NCBI GenBank assembly: GCA_036265005.1
Contig: DATAPW010000373.1
Span: 1-19,806 of the forward strand
Origin: JAMXLO01 sp036265005
GTDB lineage: Bacteria; Pseudomonadota; Alphaproteobacteria; Acetobacterales; Acetobacteraceae
Direction: 5' to 3'
DNA: 19,806 nt
Shown here: one piece after another, positions 1 through 7,350 of the stretch
How positions within the stretch are numbered: the first letter of the stretch is position 1
Layout: the number at the start of each line of letters is the position of its first letter
Made by a program: the position numbers and the translations under genes
The notes under the pieces: generated by a model
The model's input: the letters and a program-made list of their open reading frames with translations, nothing else
What the model was told of the DNA's origin: nothing
Database searches by the model: none

Positions 1-145
1 GCACTGGATGCAGCGTGCGGGGCTGGAATGGTTGTACCGGCTCGCCGGTGATCCCCGGCGGCTGGCGCGACGCTATCTGATCAACTGCCCGCCAATCGTC
101 GCACTGCTATGGCGCGAGCGGATGCGGCGCGGCAATGAGACATAG
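1..145 (+). CDS. WecG/TagA/CpsF family glycosyltransferase, 3' end only
   Basis: This is the last 47 residues of a protein that begins left of the window; the reading frame starts at base 2 and stops at TAG 143-145. The tail has the arrangement WMQRAGLEWLYRL, then DPRRLARRYL, then a short basic end. This matches the C-terminus of WecG/TagA/CpsF enzymes, which add N-acetylmannosamine-type or glucuronic-acid-type sugars to a polyprenyl-linked acceptor at the inner membrane face. The catalytic part is not visible, so sugar specificity cannot be judged. It converges with the - strand glycosyltransferase genes that follow, which supports a polysaccharide role. The family call rests on the tail pattern alone. 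Confidence 0.72.
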   Translation, partial: HWMQRAGLEWLYRLAGDPRRLARRYLINCPPIVALLWRERMRRGNET

Positions 146-152
146 TTGATTG

Positions 153-181
153 TGTCATGCTCGCGCAGGCGAGCATCCAGG
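153..181. repeat. Half copy of the CGTCAT..CTCGCG dispersed repeat
   Basis: These 29 bases (TGTCATGCTCGCGCAGGCGAG, less its last base, then CATCCAGG) are a close relative of the left arm of the inverted repeat at 5538-5619. No matching right arm follows, so this looks like a decayed or half copy. It lies just after the stop of the partial glycosyltransferase. Confidence 0.5.
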
Positions 182-275
182 CTGCTTGCGTGGCAGTTCT
201 ATAACCGCCTTCTCGAGGGTGGCGACGAGTACTACCAAACCTCATTGATGATGACCGGTGCGATGCGCCGACTGC

Positions 276-360
276 CATGGCCGGGCTTGGGCCGGCCACC
301 CACGTCTATTGGCCGACGCAGATGAGGAAGACGTGGATGGCCGGGCCAAGCCCGGCCATG
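276..360. repeat. Long inverted repeat (GGCCGGGC element, copy 1)
   Basis: Two 31-base arms, 276-306 and 330-360, are complementary at 29 of 31 positions and are separated by a 23-base loop. Each arm is built on CATGGCCGGGCTTGG-type sequence. A related element sits at 13944-14021. The rest of the 146-418 gap between the converging genes shows only the half repeat at 153-181 and no convincing gene. The element could act as a two-way transcription stop or mRNA end, although there is no T-run. Confidence 0.75.
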
Positions 361-418
361 TCAGTGGGAACGATTAGTCGCTATCAACGAGCGTTGGTAT
401 ACGACCTGGTCACGTTGC

Positions 419-1411
419 TCAATGCGGATGCGGCAACAGGCCGAAAGCCTCGTGGCGCAGCCGAAGCAGCAGGGAGCCGCGATGCACCGTGTCGTTCCGG
501 CGCAAATAAGCCTGTGCTGCATCGGTCTGGTGGTTCGGCCGCTGCCGGGCGGACAGACGGACCGCCGCAGGCAGTGCTCGCATGGTCTGCCACAGCACGC
601 CATTCCGGGCGGCCTTCAGCAGGTAACCGGCGTAGTGCGGCGCCAACGCCAGCCATGACACGCCCCATTTGCGGCCGATATACAGCCGGTTGCGCACGAA
701 ATAGAACCAGCGCGTGCCGGACCACGCGAAGCGACCCTCGGGGCTGACCTTGTGGCGGACCACGATGTCGCCGCGATAGCGGATGCGCCAGCCCCGTTGG
801 ATGGCGCGCAGGCAGAAATCGAACTCCTCCCAGCAGAAATGCAGGGCATCGTCGTAGCCGCCGCACGCATCCCAGGCGGTGCGGCGGATGGCATGACCGG
901 CGCCGACAAAGGTGACCGCATCGAACGTCGTGCCGGCGCGTGGCAGCAGGCTGGTCGGATAGCCCCACGATGACAGGTCATCGTCGCCTGTCGCATGCAG
1001 CAGGATGCGGCAGCCGATTGCGGCGAGGGTCGGGTCGGCATCCAGCGCCGCAACGGCACGCGCGAGCATGGTGTGGTCGGCGAACTCCGCATCGTTATCC
1101 AGCCCGAAGATAACGCGCCCATGCCCGAGGGCCGATCCACGGTTGCGGCCGCCGGCGACGCCATGGTTGCGATCCAGCGCCACCAGTGTGGCATCGTCCC
1201 GCCCGGCCACCACGCCGGCGAGTTGCGCCAGAGCCTCCGGCCGCGAACCCTGATCGACGATGAACACATGGCGCGACACACCGGTCTGCGCCAGCGCCGA
1301 CCGGATTGCCGCCGCTGTTTCGCTGGCCCGCTCCAGCGACAGGATGACCACATCGGCATCGTAGTTGCCGGCCGGTGCATCGGCAGCGCCCGCCACGTGC
1401 CGCGCGGTCAT
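419..1411 (-). CDS. Glycosyltransferase family 2 (rhamnosyltransferase-like)
   Basis: This 330-residue cytoplasmic GT2 enzyme is expected to move a sugar from a nucleotide-sugar donor onto a growing lipid-linked glycan. The GT-A nucleotide-binding start lies near residues 19-52. The metal-binding acidic motif is DNDAEF at 105-110. The acceptor-side motif WEEFDFCLR lies at 194-202 and resembles the W-E-D-x-D-F-x-x-R block of rhamnosyltransferase-like GT2 proteins. There is no membrane segment. The ATG overlaps the stop of the upstream gene as ATGA (1408-1411), which indicates translational coupling and one operon. Donor and acceptor cannot be read from the sequence. Confidence 0.88.
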   Translation of the reverse strand: MTARHVAGAADAPAGNYDADVVILSLERASETAAAIRSALAQTGVSRHVFIVDQGSRPEALAQLAGVVAGRDDATLVALDRNHGVAGGRNRGSALGHGRVIFGLDNDAEFADHTMLARAVAALDADPTLAAIGCRILLHATGDDDLSSWGYPTSLLPRAGTTFDAVTFVGAGHAIRRTAWDACGGYDDALHFCWEEFDFCLRAIQRGWRIRYRGDIVVRHKVSPEGRFAWSGTRWFYFVRNRLYIGRKWGVSWLALAPHYAGYLLKAARNGVLWQTMRALPAAVRLSARQRPNHQTDAAQAYLRRNDTVHRGSLLLRLRHEAFGLLPHPH

Positions 1412-2403
1412 TCGCTGCTGCCGACCGAGGGGATCGACAGGTAGGCGAGGCGCTTCAGCTCCTTGCGTCCGCGTGCCACCTGGTCGAGCACGAGGCCGCA
1501 GGCGAAGGCGAGCGATGCTGCCAGCACCAGGCCGGTTGCCAGCAGCGCAGTCGGCAACCGCGGCACCATGCCGCTGTGCAGGAATTGCAGCACGACCGGG
1601 ATGCCAAGGCTGAAGCCGACAGCCAGCAGTACCGCTCCGGTCAGCCCGAAGGATTGCAAAGGCCGCTCCTGCTTCACCAGCATCAGGATGGTGCGCAGGA
1701 TGCGCAGCCCGTCGGCGTAAGTGCGCAACTTGGACCGCGAGCCTGCCGCGCGGCCGCGATAGGCCGTCGCCATTTCGCCGATCGGCATCTTCAGTTCCAG
1801 CGCATGGATGGTGAATTCCGTTTCCGTCTCGAACCCGGCCGCGAGTGCAGGGAACGACTTCACGAAGCGCCGGCTGAACACTCGATAGCCGGAGAGCACG
1901 TCGCTGACACGGTTGCCGAACACCCGGTGCACCAGGAAGCTCAGGGCGCGGTTGCCCATCCGATGCCCAAGCCGGTAAGCGTCCTGCTGCGATGCAAGAC
2001 GCACACCGGTCATCATATCGAGCTGTTGCTCGATCATGCGGCGGATCATGCCGGGCGCGGCGCTGGGATCGTAGGTATCGTCGCCATCGACCAGCACGTA
2101 GATGTCCGCCTCGACGTCGGCGAACATGCGGCGCACCACGTGTCCCTTGCCCTGCAGGGTTTCATTGTGGACCACGGCGCCGGTGGCGCGGGCGACGGTG
2201 CGCGTGCGATCGGACGAATTGTTGTCGTAGACGTGGATGGTCGCGTCGGGCAGGCTGGCGTGGAACCCTGCGACCACTTTCGCCACAGCCAGTTCCTCGT
2301 TGTAGCAAGGTATCAACACCGCGATGTCCGGCCCGGCGCGTGGCCGGCTCATTCTCTCGTGCGTACTGCCGGTGCGGCTGCGATCAGGCAGGGTCTGCAA
2401 CAT
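1408..2403 (-). CDS. Membrane-anchored family 2 glycosyltransferase (DPM1/DPG-synthase-like)
   Basis: This 331-residue GT2 enzyme belongs to the dolichyl-phosphate-mannose-synthase-like group, which charges polyprenyl phosphate or extends a polyprenyl-linked glycan. The donor-binding motif IPCYNEE is at 31-37, the QGKG block at 84-87, the metal site DGDD at 106-109, SGYRVFSRRF at 171-180 and FETETEF at 191-197. Two hydrophobic stretches near 252-273 and 283-308 should anchor the C-terminus in the inner membrane. The start is uncertain: ATG at 2403 has no Shine-Dalgarno at normal distance (a GGAGG lies about 22 bases upstream), and an in-frame ATG at 2352 is also possible. It lies 31 bases after the sugar transferase gene. 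Confidence 0.88.
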   Translation of the reverse strand: MLQTLPDRSRTGSTHERMSRPRAGPDIAVLIPCYNEELAVAKVVAGFHASLPDATIHVYDNNSSDRTRTVARATGAVVHNETLQGKGHVVRRMFADVEADIYVLVDGDDTYDPSAAPGMIRRMIEQQLDMMTGVRLASQQDAYRLGHRMGNRALSFLVHRVFGNRVSDVLSGYRVFSRRFVKSFPALAAGFETETEFTIHALELKMPIGEMATAYRGRAAGSRSKLRTYADGLRILRTILMLVKQERPLQSFGLTGAVLLAVGFSLGIPVVLQFLHSGMVPRLPTALLATGLVLAASLAFACGLVLDQVARGRKELKRLAYLSIPSVGSSE

Positions 2404-2434
2404 GATCGGTGCACCGGATTACCGGACCTCCGAC

Positions 2435-3175
2435 TCAGTAGGCGTTGCGCATGGCGAAGATTGCCACGGCGGTACGCACGAGGATGTTAAAGTCGAGCCA
2501 CAGCGACCAATGCGCGATGAATTCGAGGTCGGCTGCCAACCGCATCAGCAGTTTCTCTTCGGTGTCGGTCTCGCCACGCCAGCCGCGTACCTGCGCCAGC
2601 CCGGTCATGCCCGGTCGCACGCGATGGCGCGCCGAGTAGTGCGGTGTCACCAGTTCGAACGGCTTGCCGCCGGCGCAGGTACCCGGCGCATGCGGTCGCG
2701 GCCCGACCATCGACATCTCGCCGCGCAGGACGTTGAGCAGTTGTGGCAACTCATCGAGCGAGAAGTGCCGCAGCAAGGCGCCCAGCCGCGTCACTCGTGG
2801 GTCGTGCCGCGTGGTCTGCGTGAGGCGGCCGTGTTCCGGCGCGTGGTGACGCATCGTGCGGAACTTCCACATTTCGAAACCGACATTGGCGAAGCCGACG
2901 CGTCGCTGGCGGAACAGCGCGGGGCCCGGACTTTCCAGGCGAATCAGACACGCGAGCAGCAGCATCGGAGCCGCGAGTACGGCGAGCAAAAGCGAAGCGA
3001 TGGCGATGTCGGACAGCCGCTTTGCCGCGCCCTGCCAGCCGCCGATCGGCCAGCGCGACGGTTCCCCAAAGGAAATCGGCGCGATGGTGAGTTCGATCGG
3101 CGCCAGCAGCGCCTTGCTGATCGCATTGCCGGCTGGTTGGTACCCGGCTGGCTGGTATACGGCTGGCTGGTACAT
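2435..3175 (-). CDS. Short initiating sugar transferase (polyprenyl glycosylphosphotransferase)
   Basis: This enzyme should transfer a sugar-1-phosphate from a UDP-sugar to undecaprenyl phosphate, the first step of glycan assembly, at the inner membrane. I chose the ATG at 3175 (246 residues) because AGGG sits about 7 bases upstream and homology begins after it; an in-frame ATG at 3352 would add 59 residues of unlikely sequence. Visible features are a KRLSD lead-in at 52-56, one membrane segment at 57-79, SPGPALFRQRRVG at 82-94, KFRTM at 104-108, the catalytic DE pair at 141-142 inside SLDELPQLLNVL, VGPRP at 157-161 and RPGMTGLAQVRGW at 187-199. It is the minimal ExoY/PssA-like form without the large N-terminal WbaP/WcaJ membrane domain. 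The N-terminus carries a YQPAG repeat. Confidence 0.9.
   Translation of the reverse strand: MYQPAVYQPAGYQPAGNAISKALLAPIELTIAPISFGEPSRWPIGGWQGAAKRLSDIAIASLLLAVLAAPMLLLACLIRLESPGPALFRQRRVGFANVGFEMWKFRTMRHHAPEHGRLTQTTRHDPRVTRLGALLRHFSLDELPQLLNVLRGEMSMVGPRPHAPGTCAGGKPFELVTPHYSARHRVRPGMTGLAQVRGWRGETDTEEKLLMRLAADLEFIAHWSLWLDFNILVRTAVAIFAMRNAY
3131..3175 (-). repeat. Three 15-bp tandem repeats coding YQPA[V/G]
   Basis: Three direct 15-base units (3131-3145, 3146-3160, 3161-3175) share GGCTGGyTGGTA on the + strand. Read on the - strand they encode the first 15 residues of the sugar transferase, M-YQPAV-YQPAG-YQPAG in outline. The start codon lies in the last unit. Because the unit is a multiple of three, copy number can change without a frameshift. 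Confidence 0.85.
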
Positions 3176-3265
3176 GGGCGTGCCCTGGCTGGTGCCTGGG
3201 ACCGTTTTGGCCCGTGGTGACTGCGCCGCGCAGCGAGGGTTGTATCGTGCTTGCGGGAGCAACTT

Positions 3266-3293
3266 GTGATTGCAAAATGTGAGATCAATCACT
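3266..3293. promoter_or_regulatory. Possible Crp/Fnr-superfamily operator upstream of the sugar transferase
   Basis: In an AT-rich pocket about 90-118 bases upstream of the sugar transferase start there are two overlapping dyads. TGTGA-N6-TCACT (3278-3293) differs by one base from the CRP palindrome TGTGA-N6-TCACA. GTGATTG-N13-CAATCAC (3266-3272 and 3286-3292) is a perfect 7-bp inverted repeat. The 3176-3385 spacer shows no gene. The site is placed to act on the - strand sugar transferase and glycosyltransferase operon. The regulator itself is not in the window. Confidence 0.4.
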
Positions 3294-3385
3294 GACTGGC
3301 CGGTTAACGCCACGACCCTACCATGTGCATGGCTCCAGATCGTGTCACGCATGGCGATGGTTGCAGATGCAACCAGTGCCTTCGG

Positions 3386-3841
3386 TCAGCGGAATACCAT
3401 CGTGCGGGAGAGACTGAAATTGAGGAACATGCCGGCGACTGCACCGGCGCCCACCGCATAGACCGGTTCGGCTGCGCACAGCGGCACGAAGGTCACCAAT
3501 ATTGCGTAGGTGCCGCGGTTCAGCACGAAGCCGCCGAGATTCACGACGAGAAAGCGCGCCCATTGGCGATGCGCCGGGCCACTGCCCTGGCCGCGAAATG
3601 TCCACACACGGTTCACCAGCCAGGTGACGGTCGCCGCCACGACATAGGCGACCATCCCCGCGCCGTAGAGCCCAAGCGAGTAACGGAGTGTGTAAACCGT
3701 CGCGGTATCCGCCAGGAACCCGACAGCTCCGGCGGTGCCGAACATCAGGAATTGCACCAGCGTGGCAACGCGATCGGGAGTCGCGAATTGCCGCGCCGGT
3801 GGCGGCAGCTGGTTTGCAAGGCGGAGCAGCAGAGCGTGCAT
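3386..3841 (-). CDS. GtrA-like membrane protein
   Basis: This 151-residue four-helix membrane protein belongs to the GtrA family, members of which are thought to flip polyprenyl-linked sugars across the inner membrane or assist glycosyltransferases. Hydrophobic segments lie at about 28-52, 58-80, 96-119 and 126-145. The family-typical NRVWTF at 77-82 and NFSLSRTMVF at 141-150 follow helices 2 and 4. I prefer the ATG at 3841, since the 44 residues gained by starting at 3973 are polar, unlike the family and overlap the divergent binding-protein gene. No good Shine-Dalgarno is seen, so the start is not firm. It is divergent from the gene at 3919 with a 77-base gap and probably heads the polysaccharide genes on this strand. 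Confidence 0.85.
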   Translation of the reverse strand: MHALLLRLANQLPPPARQFATPDRVATLVQFLMFGTAGAVGFLADTATVYTLRYSLGLYGAGMVAYVVAATVTWLVNRVWTFRGQGSGPAHRQWARFLVVNLGGFVLNRGTYAILVTFVPLCAAEPVYAVGAGAVAGMFLNFSLSRTMVFR

Positions 3842-3918
3842 GGTGTGGTCAGTGGTCAGTGGCGGGCGGTCAGTATAGAAGGTCGTGCGAATCACCAAAT
3901 TTCCAAGGCATTCACCGC

Positions 3919-5499
3919 ATGCACCGACGCGAATTCCTGGCCGGATCCGCGGCAACCCTGGCCGTTCCGGCAATGGCGCGTGCGCAAGGCAACCGGGTGC
4001 TGAAATTCATCCCACAATCCGACGTGACCGTGCTGGATCCGGTATGGACCACTGCCTACGTCACGCGGAATCATGGGTTCATGGTATTCGATACGCTGTA
4101 CGGCCAGGACAGCCGCTATCAGGCTTCGCCGCAGATGGTTGCCGGGCATGTCATCGAGGCCGACGGCAGGCTGTGGCAACTGACCCTGCGCGATGGACTG
4201 AAATGGCACGATGGGGAAAAAGTCCTCGCACGCGACTGCGTGGCTTCGGTGCAGCGCTGGGGCAAGCGTGATGCATTCGGCCAGGCGCTGCTTGCGGCCA
4301 CCGACGAATTGTCCGCACCGGATGACAGGACGATCCGATTTCGCCTGAAGAAGCCGTTCCCGCTGCTGCCGGATGCGCTGGGCAAATCGCCCTCGCTGAT
4401 GTGCCCGATGATGCCGGAACGGCTGGCTACGACCGACGCGTTCACCCAGATCACCGAAATGGTCGGCAGCGGTCCCTTCCGCTTTGTGGCAAAAGAGCGG
4501 GTGCCCGGTGCGCGCGTCGTCTATGAACGGTTCGCCGGCTACCTGCCGCGCTCCGATGGCACCCCGGACTGGACGTCGGGTCCCAAGGTGGTGAACTTCG
4601 ATCGGGTCGAGTGGACCGTGATACCGGATGCATCCACTGCCGCCAGCGCGCTGCAGAACGGCGAACAGGACTGGTGGGACTATGCCAACGCCGACCTGCT
4701 GCCGCTGCTGCGCCGCGCGAAGAACCTGAAGGTGTCGGTGCAGGATCCGTCCGGCCAGTGCGCCATGATGCGGTTCAACTTCCTGCAGCCGCCGTTCAAC
4801 AATCCGGCGATCCGGCGCGCGTTGCTCGGTGCGGTGAACCAGGCGGACTTCATGACCGCGGTCGCCACCGACGATGCCGCGATGTGGCACGTGCCGACGG
4901 GCTTCTTCTGCCCCGGCACGCCAATGGCAAGCGATGTGGGCATGGCGCCGCTGAGCGGGCCGCGCGACTACGCCAGGGTGAAGGCCGAGCTTGCCGCCGC
5001 GGGCTACCAGGGGGAGCGGGTGGTGCTGCTCGCGGCGACCGATTTCCCGGTGCTGAAGGCGATGTCGGATGTCTGCGCCGACATGCTGCAGAAGGCCGGG
5101 CTCAACGTGGACTACCAGGCGCTCGACTGGGGCACCGTCAACCAGCGGCGCGTGAAGAAGGACCCGGCGGAGCAGGGTGGCTGGAGCTGCTTCTGCACTG
5201 CCTGGGCCGGCACCGACATGATCAATCCTGCCGGAGAGCTGGCGCTGCGCACCAATGGCGCGAATGCCTGGATCGGCTGGCCCGACAATCCCAGGCTGGA
5301 GGCGCTGCGCCAGGACTGGTTCGACGCGCCCGATCCGGCCGCCCAGCAGAGTGTCGCGCGCGACATCCAGGCGGAGGCGTTTCAGTTCCTGCCCTATCTG
5401 CCACTCGGCCAGTACCTGCAGGCGACGGCATATTCGACGAAGCTCTCGGGCGTGCTCAACGGCTTCGCGCTGTTCTGGCATGTGCAGCGGACGGGATAG
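3919..5499 (+). CDS. Tat-exported family 5 substrate-binding protein (peptide/nickel ABC type), orphan
   Basis: This 526-residue periplasmic binding protein of the DppA/OppA (SBP_bac_5) family should capture a peptide-like or other small ligand for an ABC importer. The N-terminus is a twin-arginine signal (RR at 3-4 in MHRREFL) with likely cleavage after ARA at 20-22. The mature part has the family pattern: LDPVWTT, FDTLYG, LRDGLKWHDGE, GSGPFRF and the C-terminal lobe. The ATG at 3919 starts the signal peptide directly, with AAGG about 11 bases upstream. No permease or ATPase gene adjoins it. Its closest relative in the window is the binding protein at 11369-12964: over the first 36 mature residues (VLKF.. 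versus VLRF..) I count 21 identities. It may feed that transporter with a second ligand. The ligand is unknown. Confidence 0.9.
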   Translation: MHRREFLAGSAATLAVPAMARAQGNRVLKFIPQSDVTVLDPVWTTAYVTRNHGFMVFDTLYGQDSRYQASPQMVAGHVIEADGRLWQLTLRDGLKWHDGEKVLARDCVASVQRWGKRDAFGQALLAATDELSAPDDRTIRFRLKKPFPLLPDALGKSPSLMCPMMPERLATTDAFTQITEMVGSGPFRFVAKERVPGARVVYERFAGYLPRSDGTPDWTSGPKVVNFDRVEWTVIPDASTAASALQNGEQDWWDYANADLLPLLRRAKNLKVSVQDPSGQCAMMRFNFLQPPFNNPAIRRALLGAVNQADFMTAVATDDAAMWHVPTGFFCPGTPMASDVGMAPLSGPRDYARVKAELAAAGYQGERVVLLAATDFPVLKAMSDVCADMLQKAGLNVDYQALDWGTVNQRRVKKDPAEQGGWSCFCTAWAGTDMINPAGELALRTNGANAWIGWPDNPRLEALRQDWFDAPDPAAQQSVARDIQAEAFQFLPYLPLGQYLQATAYSTKLSGVLNGFALFWHVQRTG

Positions 5500-5537
5500 T
5501 GGCGCCTCATTGCCGCGCCGGCCCCCGCGCCGCCTTT

Positions 5538-5619
5538 CGTCACCCTCGCACAGGCGAGGATCCGGGCGATGCAGCAGCGGGGCGGCGGCCCCTGGATTCT
5601 CGCCCGCGCGCGAATGACG
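5538..5619. repeat. Inverted repeat of the CGTCAT..CTCGCG family
   Basis: Arms 5538-5566 and 5591-5619 (29 bases each) are complementary at 22 of 29 positions with a 24-base loop. The core is CACAGGCGAGGATCC on the left and GGATTCTCGCCCGCG on the right. It lies 38 bases after the binding-protein stop and may mark the mRNA end there. Related pieces occur at 153-181, 7351-7380 and 11224-11241. Confidence 0.65.
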
Positions 5620-5649
5620 GTACTTTTCACTTGCGCTGCCGGCGCTTAA

Positions 5650-5686
5650 CCTCCCCCGAAGCAAGAATAATACCATCAGGGGGAGG
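5650..5686 (+). promoter_or_regulatory. Hairpin that would mask the acyl-CoA synthetase ribosome-binding site
   Basis: CCTCCCCC at 5650-5657 is perfectly complementary to GGGGGAGG at 5679-5686, with a 21-base A-rich loop between. The 3' arm is the Shine-Dalgarno of the gene starting at 5689, so pairing would hide it. The sequence shows the complementarity; a control role is inferred. It holds only if transcription starts upstream of 5650. An AATAAT at 5666-5671 could instead be a -10 box giving a short leader without the hairpin. Confidence 0.5.
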
Positions 5687-5688
5687 CC

Positions 5689-7212
5689 ATGACGGTTCAG
5701 CACCACGACTGGATCGCTCACCATGCCAACGGTCGCGGGGACCAGGTCGCTATGGTCGATCTGGCGACCGGCCGCGCCGTGACCTACCGCGAATTTGACG
5801 ACCGGATCGCGCGTCTCGCCGCGGCACTGCGTTCGCAGTACGGGATCGGTCGGGGCGATCGCGTCGCAGTCCTGGCGCACAATGCCGCCGACATCTTCGA
5901 AGTCCAGTTCGCCTGTGGCCGCCTTGCCGCGGTCTTCGTCCCAATGAACTGGCGGCTGACGGTATCCGAACTCCGCTTCATCGTCGGCGACTGCGCGCCC
6001 AAGGTTCTGATCCATGATCCGGAATTTGCCGAGGCGGCGATCGAACTCGCGGCCGCCTGCGGCGTGGACCAGCTCTGCACGCACGGGTGTGTGGACAGCG
6101 ACTATGAGCGCCTGATCGCATCGGCGCAGCGCCTGCCGGTTTCGGAACCGACGACGTACGATGATGTCGCCACGATACTCTATACATCGGGCACCACCGG
6201 ACACCCGAAGGGTGCGATCATTACCTACGGCATGCGATTCTGGCAGGCCATCAACATGGCCGGCCCGATGGTGATCTCGCAGCGCAGTGTCTGTCTTACC
6301 GCGCTGCCGTTGTTCCATGTCGGCGGACTCGACGTCTACGCCAATCCGATTTTCCATTTCGGCGGCCGGGTGCTGGTGATGCGCACCTACGAACCGGCAA
6401 CTGCCTTGCGGCTTTTGAGCAGTGCGGAGGCGGGGATCAACCTGTTCGTCGGAACGCCCGCGCATTATCAGTTCATGGCGCGGTTGCCGGAGTTCGCAAC
6501 CGCAGCGTTCAGTCCGGACCTGCTGGCGGGAATTGCTGCGTCACCGGTGCCGTTGCCAGTGCTGCGCGAGTGGGAGATGCGAGGCCTGCCGTTGCAGCAG
6601 CTGTACGGCATGACCGAAAGTTGCGGCGGGGTGATGGCGCTGGATCCCGAGGACCGGGTCCGCAAGGCAGGCTCCGCGGGCAAGGCGGCGCTGCACGTGG
6701 ACGTCAGGCTGGTCCGGGTGGACGGCAGTGACGCTCCGGTGGGCGAGATGGGTGAGATCTGGTTGCGTGGCCCGAGCATCACGCCCGGCTATTGGAAGAA
6801 CCCGGAGGCCAGCGCAGCGGCTTTTTCGGATGGCTGGTTACGCACCGGCGACGCCGCGCAGATGGATGACGAAGGGTATTTCACCATCGTCGACCGCTGG
6901 AAGGACATGTACATCAGCGGCGGTGAAAACGTCTATCCGGCGGAAGTCGAGGACGTGCTGTACCGGCTCGACGCCATCGCCGAGGTTGCGATCATCGGTG
7001 TGCCGGACGAGATGTGGGGCGAGGTCGGCAGGGCGATCGTGGTGACGAAACAAGACCGCGCGCTCAGCGAGGCCGACATCATGCTGCATTGTGCCGCCCA
7101 CCTCGCGCGCTACAAGCTGCCGCGATCGATCCGCTTCGTCGAGGCGTTGCCGCGCAACGCAACCGGCAAGGTGCACAAGCCGACGCTGCGCGCCCGGTTT
7201 GGTGCCGCCTAG
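5689..7212 (+). CDS. AMP-forming acyl-CoA synthetase (ANL superfamily)
   Basis: This 507-residue cytoplasmic enzyme should activate a carboxylic acid to its acyl-AMP and then to the CoA thioester. All core motifs are intact: the P-loop YTSGTTGHPKG at 165-175, YGMTES at 306-311, DGWLRTGD at 381-388, the hinge and A8 block KDMYISGGENVYPAEVE at 405-421, and the catalytic lysine K494 in RNATGK. Length and motif spelling fit FadD-type or aryl/feruloyl-CoA-ligase-like enzymes; chain length or aromatic preference cannot be decided by eye. The strong AGGGGGAGG just before the ATG fixes the start but lies inside a hairpin. It follows the orphan binding protein by 189 bases and may activate the imported compound or a breakdown product of it. 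Confidence 0.93.
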   Translation: MTVQHHDWIAHHANGRGDQVAMVDLATGRAVTYREFDDRIARLAAALRSQYGIGRGDRVAVLAHNAADIFEVQFACGRLAAVFVPMNWRLTVSELRFIVGDCAPKVLIHDPEFAEAAIELAAACGVDQLCTHGCVDSDYERLIASAQRLPVSEPTTYDDVATILYTSGTTGHPKGAIITYGMRFWQAINMAGPMVISQRSVCLTALPLFHVGGLDVYANPIFHFGGRVLVMRTYEPATALRLLSSAEAGINLFVGTPAHYQFMARLPEFATAAFSPDLLAGIAASPVPLPVLREWEMRGLPLQQLYGMTESCGGVMALDPEDRVRKAGSAGKAALHVDVRLVRVDGSDAPVGEMGEIWLRGPSITPGYWKNPEASAAAFSDGWLRTGDAAQMDDEGYFTIVDRWKDMYISGGENVYPAEVEDVLYRLDAIAEVAIIGVPDEMWGEVGRAIVVTKQDRALSEADIMLHCAAHLARYKLPRSIRFVEALPRNATGKVHKPTLRARFGAA

Positions 7213-7350
7213 GACGTCACGCCGCGCGAGCGTCGGTATCGGCCGCATGCCAACGACAGCCCGGCAGATTCTGCTCATGCAGCCGAGCCGGTGGGCAAGC
7301 TGTGCCGTGCCCGATGATCAAGGATCGGCGGTCGCAGGACGCCCCGATCA

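Noticed and set aside
277..747. 156-codon + strand open frame starting in the hairpin element
   Set aside because: It begins within a repeat and then runs antisense to a glycosyltransferase with intact motifs.
3131..3175. CRISPR-like or satellite array
   Set aside because: The units are contiguous, only 15 bases, without spacers, and lie inside a coding region.
3176..3352. 59-residue N-terminal extension of the sugar transferase
   Set aside because: It would place the operator-like dyads inside the gene. The extra residues are not hydrophobic or family-like, and ATG 3175 has an AGGG at good distance.
3892..6465. 857-codon open frame on the - strand opposite the binding protein and acyl-CoA synthetase
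   Set aside because: It is antisense to two genes with full family motifs, its product is His/Arg-rich with no recognisable domain, and long antisense frames are expected in GC-rich codon-biased DNA.
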